A DNA stretch of 33,575 nucleotides. It comes from Verrucomicrobiota bacterium (GTDB taxonomy: Bacteria > Verrucomicrobiota > Verrucomicrobiia > Chthoniobacterales > UBA10450). How positions within the stretch are numbered: the stretch's first letter is position 1; every line of letters starts with the position of its first letter. The position numbers and the translations under genes were made by a program. Positions 30,766-33,575 of the stretch are shown piece by piece. Location of the stretch: NCBI GenBank assembly GCA_003219465.1, contig QHOX01000046.1, positions 1 to 33,575 on the forward strand. Reading direction: 5' to 3'. Below the pieces are notes generated by a model, which was not told the origin of the DNA, did not search any database, and worked only from the letters and a program-made list of their open reading frames with translations.

Positions 30766-32298
30766 TTATCGCCAAGCAGTCTTGAATTCGTCGAGGGCCG
30801 CTTTCAATTGCGCCTCGAGGTCCTTATCGAGCTCTTTTTTATCGCGAATCGTTTGGAGCAAACTGGCTTTGCGTGTTTGCAGGTAATCCTGAAGTTTCAA
30901 TTGGTATTCTTTGACCCGTTCGACAGGAACAGCGTCAATGTAGCCGTTTTGCATCGCCCACATCACAGCCACTTGTTCTTCCACCGAAATTGGGTTGTAC
31001 TGTTTCTGCTTAAAAAGCTCGACAATACGTTGACCGCGATCGAGTCGCGCTCTTGTGGCCGCATCGAGGTCCGAACCAAATTGCGCAAACGCAGCGAGCT
31101 CGCGAAACTGCGCCAAATCGAGCTTCACTTTGCCCGCAACCTGCTTGATCGCCTTGATCTGCGCCGCGGAGCCAACGCGGCTGACGGACAAACCGACCGA
31201 AATTGCAGGTCGAACGCCTTGATAAAACAAATCAGTCTCCAGATAAATCTGACCGTCCGTGATTGAGATGACATTCGTCGGAATGTAAGCGGACACGTCC
31301 CCGGCTTGGGTCTCGATGATTGGCAGGGCGGTCAATGAGCCGCCGCCGAATTCGTCGCTCATCCGCGCAGCGCGTTCGAGCAACCGTGAATGTAGATAAA
31401 ACACATCACCCGGGTACGCTTCGCGCCCTGAAGGCCGTTTCAGGACCAGCGAGACCTGACGATAAGCCACCGCGTGCTTTGATAAATCATCGTAAATGAT
31501 CAGGGCGTCCATCCCGTTATCCATGAACCACTCGCCCATCGAGGCGCCGGCAAAGGGTGCGAGATATTGGTTGGTTGCAGTGTCCGATGCTGGCGCGGAG
31601 ATGATTGTTGTGTAAGGCATGGCGCCCTCTTTCTCGAGAGTATCGAGCACTCGCGCCACGTTGGAATTTTTCTGGCCAACTGCGACGTAAATGCAATAGA
31701 GCGGCCGATAATTTTTGTCGCCCGCATCCTCAGCCGCCTTATTCAACCGCGCCTGACTGATGATGCTGTCGATGGCAATCGTCGTTTTACCCGTTGCACG
31801 ATCGCCGATGATCAGCTCGCGCTGACCGCGTCCGATTGGAATCATCGTGTCAATGGGCATGATGCCGGTTTGGACCGGCTGGTTCACGCTGCGGCGCTTG
31901 ATCACGCCCGGCGCAATCTTTTCCAGAGGATAAAATGTGTCGCTCTTGATAGGACCTTTTCCGTCTAACGGCTGACCGAGCGTGTTGACCACGCGTCCGA
32001 GGAGCGCCTTACCTACGGGAACAGAAAGGAGCCGGCCAGTTGTTTTAGCTTCGTCGCCTTCTTCAACGAGGGTATTGTCGCCTAACAAGATCGCGCCGAC
32101 TTCAGTTTCTTCGAGATTGAGTGCGAGACCGTAAACGCCGTTAGGAAATTCGATCATCTCGTTAAGCATCACGTCGCTCAGACCCTCGATGCGCGCGACA
32201 CCGTCGCCGGTTTCGCGCACAACGCCCACATTGCTCTTGGTCGTGGATGTTTTTAGCTCGTCAATTTTTGATTCGATCTCTTCGAGTATGGTGCTCAT
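30766..32298 (-). CDS. atpA: F1F0 ATP synthase subunit alpha
   Basis: [70 protein letters not shown]. Confidence 0.98.
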   Translation of the reverse strand: MSTILEEIESKIDELKTSTTKSNVGVVRETGDGVARIEGLSDVMLNEMIEFPNGVYGLALNLEETEVGAILLGDNTLVEEGDEAKTTGRLLSVPVGKALLGRVVNTLGQPLDGKGPIKSDTFYPLEKIAPGVIKRRSVNQPVQTGIMPIDTMIPIGRGQRELIIGDRATGKTTIAIDSIISQARLNKAAEDAGDKNYRPLYCIYVAVGQKNSNVARVLDTLEKEGAMPYTTIISAPASDTATNQYLAPFAGASMGEWFMDNGMDALIIYDDLSKHAVAYRQVSLVLKRPSGREAYPGDVFYLHSRLLERAARMSDEFGGGSLTALPIIETQAGDVSAYIPTNVISITDGQIYLETDLFYQGVRPAISVGLSVSRVGSAAQIKAIKQVAGKVKLDLAQFRELAAFAQFGSDLDAATRARLDRGQRIVELFKQKQYNPISVEEQVAVMWAMQNGYIDAVPVERVKEYQLKLQDYLQTRKASLLQTIRDKKELDKDLEAQLKAALDEFKTAWR

Positions 32299-32309
32299 GG
32301 TTTTAAATT

Positions 32310-32702
32310 TTATAGTTCGTGTTGAAGGCGTTCGAGGCGGTTGCGAACGCTCCCGTCCCAGACATCATTTCCGACGCGGATCCGCATTCCGCCAAGAAGT
32401 TGGGGATCAACGTGAAATTCGGTAGCGAGGTCGTCGCCGTATTTACTCTTCAGATTGGAAACGATCTCCGAACGTATTGCGGGATCCACTTCGCTTGCGG
32501 TTTCGATCGTGGCGTGGCGCTTCTCTACCTCGAGGCGAAGCAAACGTTTGTAGTTTTTTAGCACGTTAATGTAATTGCGCGGCTTTTCTGCTATAACCGA
32601 ATCGACCAGGGACGCGATTCTGCCAGGGTCAAGCTGACCATCAGTGAAACTTGCCTGAAGCATTTTGCGCGAGAGTTGACGAATTTCTTTGTTAAGCTTC
32701 AT
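32310..32702 (-). CDS. atpH: F1F0 ATP synthase subunit delta
   Basis: [27 protein letters not shown]...[46 protein letters not shown]. Confidence 0.92.
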   Translation of the reverse strand: MKLNKEIRQLSRKMLQASFTDGQLDPGRIASLVDSVIAEKPRNYINVLKNYKRLLRLEVEKRHATIETASEVDPAIRSEIVSNLKSKYGDDLATEFHVDPQLLGGMRIRVGNDVWDGSVRNRLERLQHEL

Positions 32703-33244
32703 CAGGCTACTTCTCGAGCTGCTTCCTCCTGCAAGCGCCGCTGGTCGTCCTGCGTTAATACTTTCCCCGTGACCTTCGCCGTTGTGTCGACTACGAGCCG
32801 CCCCAGTTCGCGCTTCAACGATTCCATCGTGCGGTCGTGTTCGATCGCTGCGGCCTCACGCGCTTTGGCGATGATCTGCTCGGCTGCCGTAATAGCTTCC
32901 TGCTGTTTCCGCTCGGACAAATGGGCGGCGCTTTCACGCGCTTCATCGATCATTTTCTGCGCGTCCGCATTGGCCTTCGCGACAATTTCCTGGTAACGCT
33001 TCTCCGCTTCAGCGAGCTCCTTCTTGATTTTCTCGGCATTAATCTGGCCTTCCTCGACCTTGCGCCGGCGCTCCTCGAGCACTGCCAGGATTGGTTTGTA
33101 AGCGAAGCGTTGCAAAAGGTATGCAACAATGCAGAAGCTAATGACCTGCGACAGAAACAACTTCCAATTCCAGCCGAAGGTCTCAGCTGTTTCGCGCAAG
33201 ATGTCGGTGACGCCTCCGCTGCTGGCGGCAATAATCAGGTTCAT
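32702..33244 (-). CDS. atpF: F1F0 ATP synthase subunit b
   Basis: FGWNWKLFLSQVISFCIVAYLLQRFAYKPILAVLEERRRKVEEGQINAEKIKKELAEAEKRYQEIVAKA. Confidence 0.94.
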   Translation of the reverse strand: MNLIIAASSGGVTDILRETAETFGWNWKLFLSQVISFCIVAYLLQRFAYKPILAVLEERRRKVEEGQINAEKIKKELAEAEKRYQEIVAKANADAQKMIDEARESAAHLSERKQQEAITAAEQIIAKAREAAAIEHDRTMESLKRELGRLVVDTTAKVTGKVLTQDDQRRLQEEAAREVA

Positions 33245-33286
33245 AAACTAAGTCTCGGGCGCAACATAATTGCTCCCCGCTTCAAA

Positions 33287-33499
33287 TTAGTGAACGAGAT
33301 AAAGGGCGTAGAAAACGATCGCCTCGGTCAACGCGATGGCGAGAATTCCGTGCACGAGCACTTGCGTGAACGCACCTGGATTGCGACCGACCGCGCTTGT
33401 CATTCCCAGGCCGGTCAAGCCGATTCCGATTCCGACGCCCATCGCGGCAAGCCCAACGTGAATGCTTCCGCCCAGTTCTGCGAGTATTGGTAGTATCAT
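33287..33499 (-). CDS. atpE: F1F0 ATP synthase subunit c
   Basis: MILPILAELGGSIHVGLAAMGVGIGIGLTGLGMTSAVGRNPGAFTQVLVHGILAIALTEAIVFYALYLVH. Start at 33499 preferred to 33532. Confidence 0.94.
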   Translation of the reverse strand: MILPILAELGGSIHVGLAAMGVGIGIGLTGLGMTSAVGRNPGAFTQVLVHGILAIALTEAIVFYALYLVH

Positions 33500-33547
33500 A
33501 TTTAGTTTACTTGGTTTTTGCGATCTCGTCACGAGATCGTCGAAAAA

Positions 33548-33575
33548 TTAGTGCGCATGCTCCGGGCCCTCCTGG
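33548..33575 (-). CDS. atpB: Probable ATP synthase subunit a, extreme C-terminus only (partial)
   Basis: Open minus frame ..QEGPEHAH-stop at the window edge; assigned by operon position only. Confidence 0.4.

Noticed and set aside
33287-33499. Sodium-translocating c-subunit
   Set aside because: The conserved Glu is followed by Ala (TEAIVFY) rather than Ser/Thr, and no clear Na+-ligand set is apparent; a proton-type c-ring is more likely.

Overview
Bacterial chromosomal window, mostly core genes. Verrucomicrobiota-like affiliation is inferred from gene content only. Left part (minus strand): an RND efflux pump running off the left edge, its membrane fusion protein, a MarR regulator with a palindromic operator, and an ArnT/PMT-like glycosyltransferase. 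Plus strand: nusA-infB-rbfA-nrnA-truB-ribF. Minus strand: DUF6249-like membrane protein, ECF sigma factor and a putative anti-sigma-like membrane protein. Then tRNA-Gly(GCC), a truncated and frameshifted prmA remnant, a tandem-domain NDK, an aspartate aminotransferase, a GH57 (DUF1957) protein, a FlgD-Ig-like secreted protein, lpxC-fabZ fusion, lpxA and recN. Next come a SatP-like transporter (-), a FAD/NAD oxidoreductase (+), a hypothetical (-), lpxI (-) and the ATP synthase operon (-). No CRISPR array, transposase or phage module was seen. The most notable structure lies between and inside genes. Two families of small non-coding hairpin elements recur. (1) About 86-97 nt elements with long imperfect inverted arms of the type GTCATTCC..GCGAAGTCGAGGAATC, three copies, each 3-5 nt after a stop codon. 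(2) About 54-72 nt elements with TGTAG..CTACA-type ends, four copies; three of these have a two-hairpin interior. One of these is inserted in frame in the GH57 gene and one supplies the 5' end of the lpxI reading frame. Other points of interest are a terminator-like hairpin plus T-run in the nusA leader and a 13-nt perfect inverted copy of the tRNA-Gly 3' end beside the prmA remnant.
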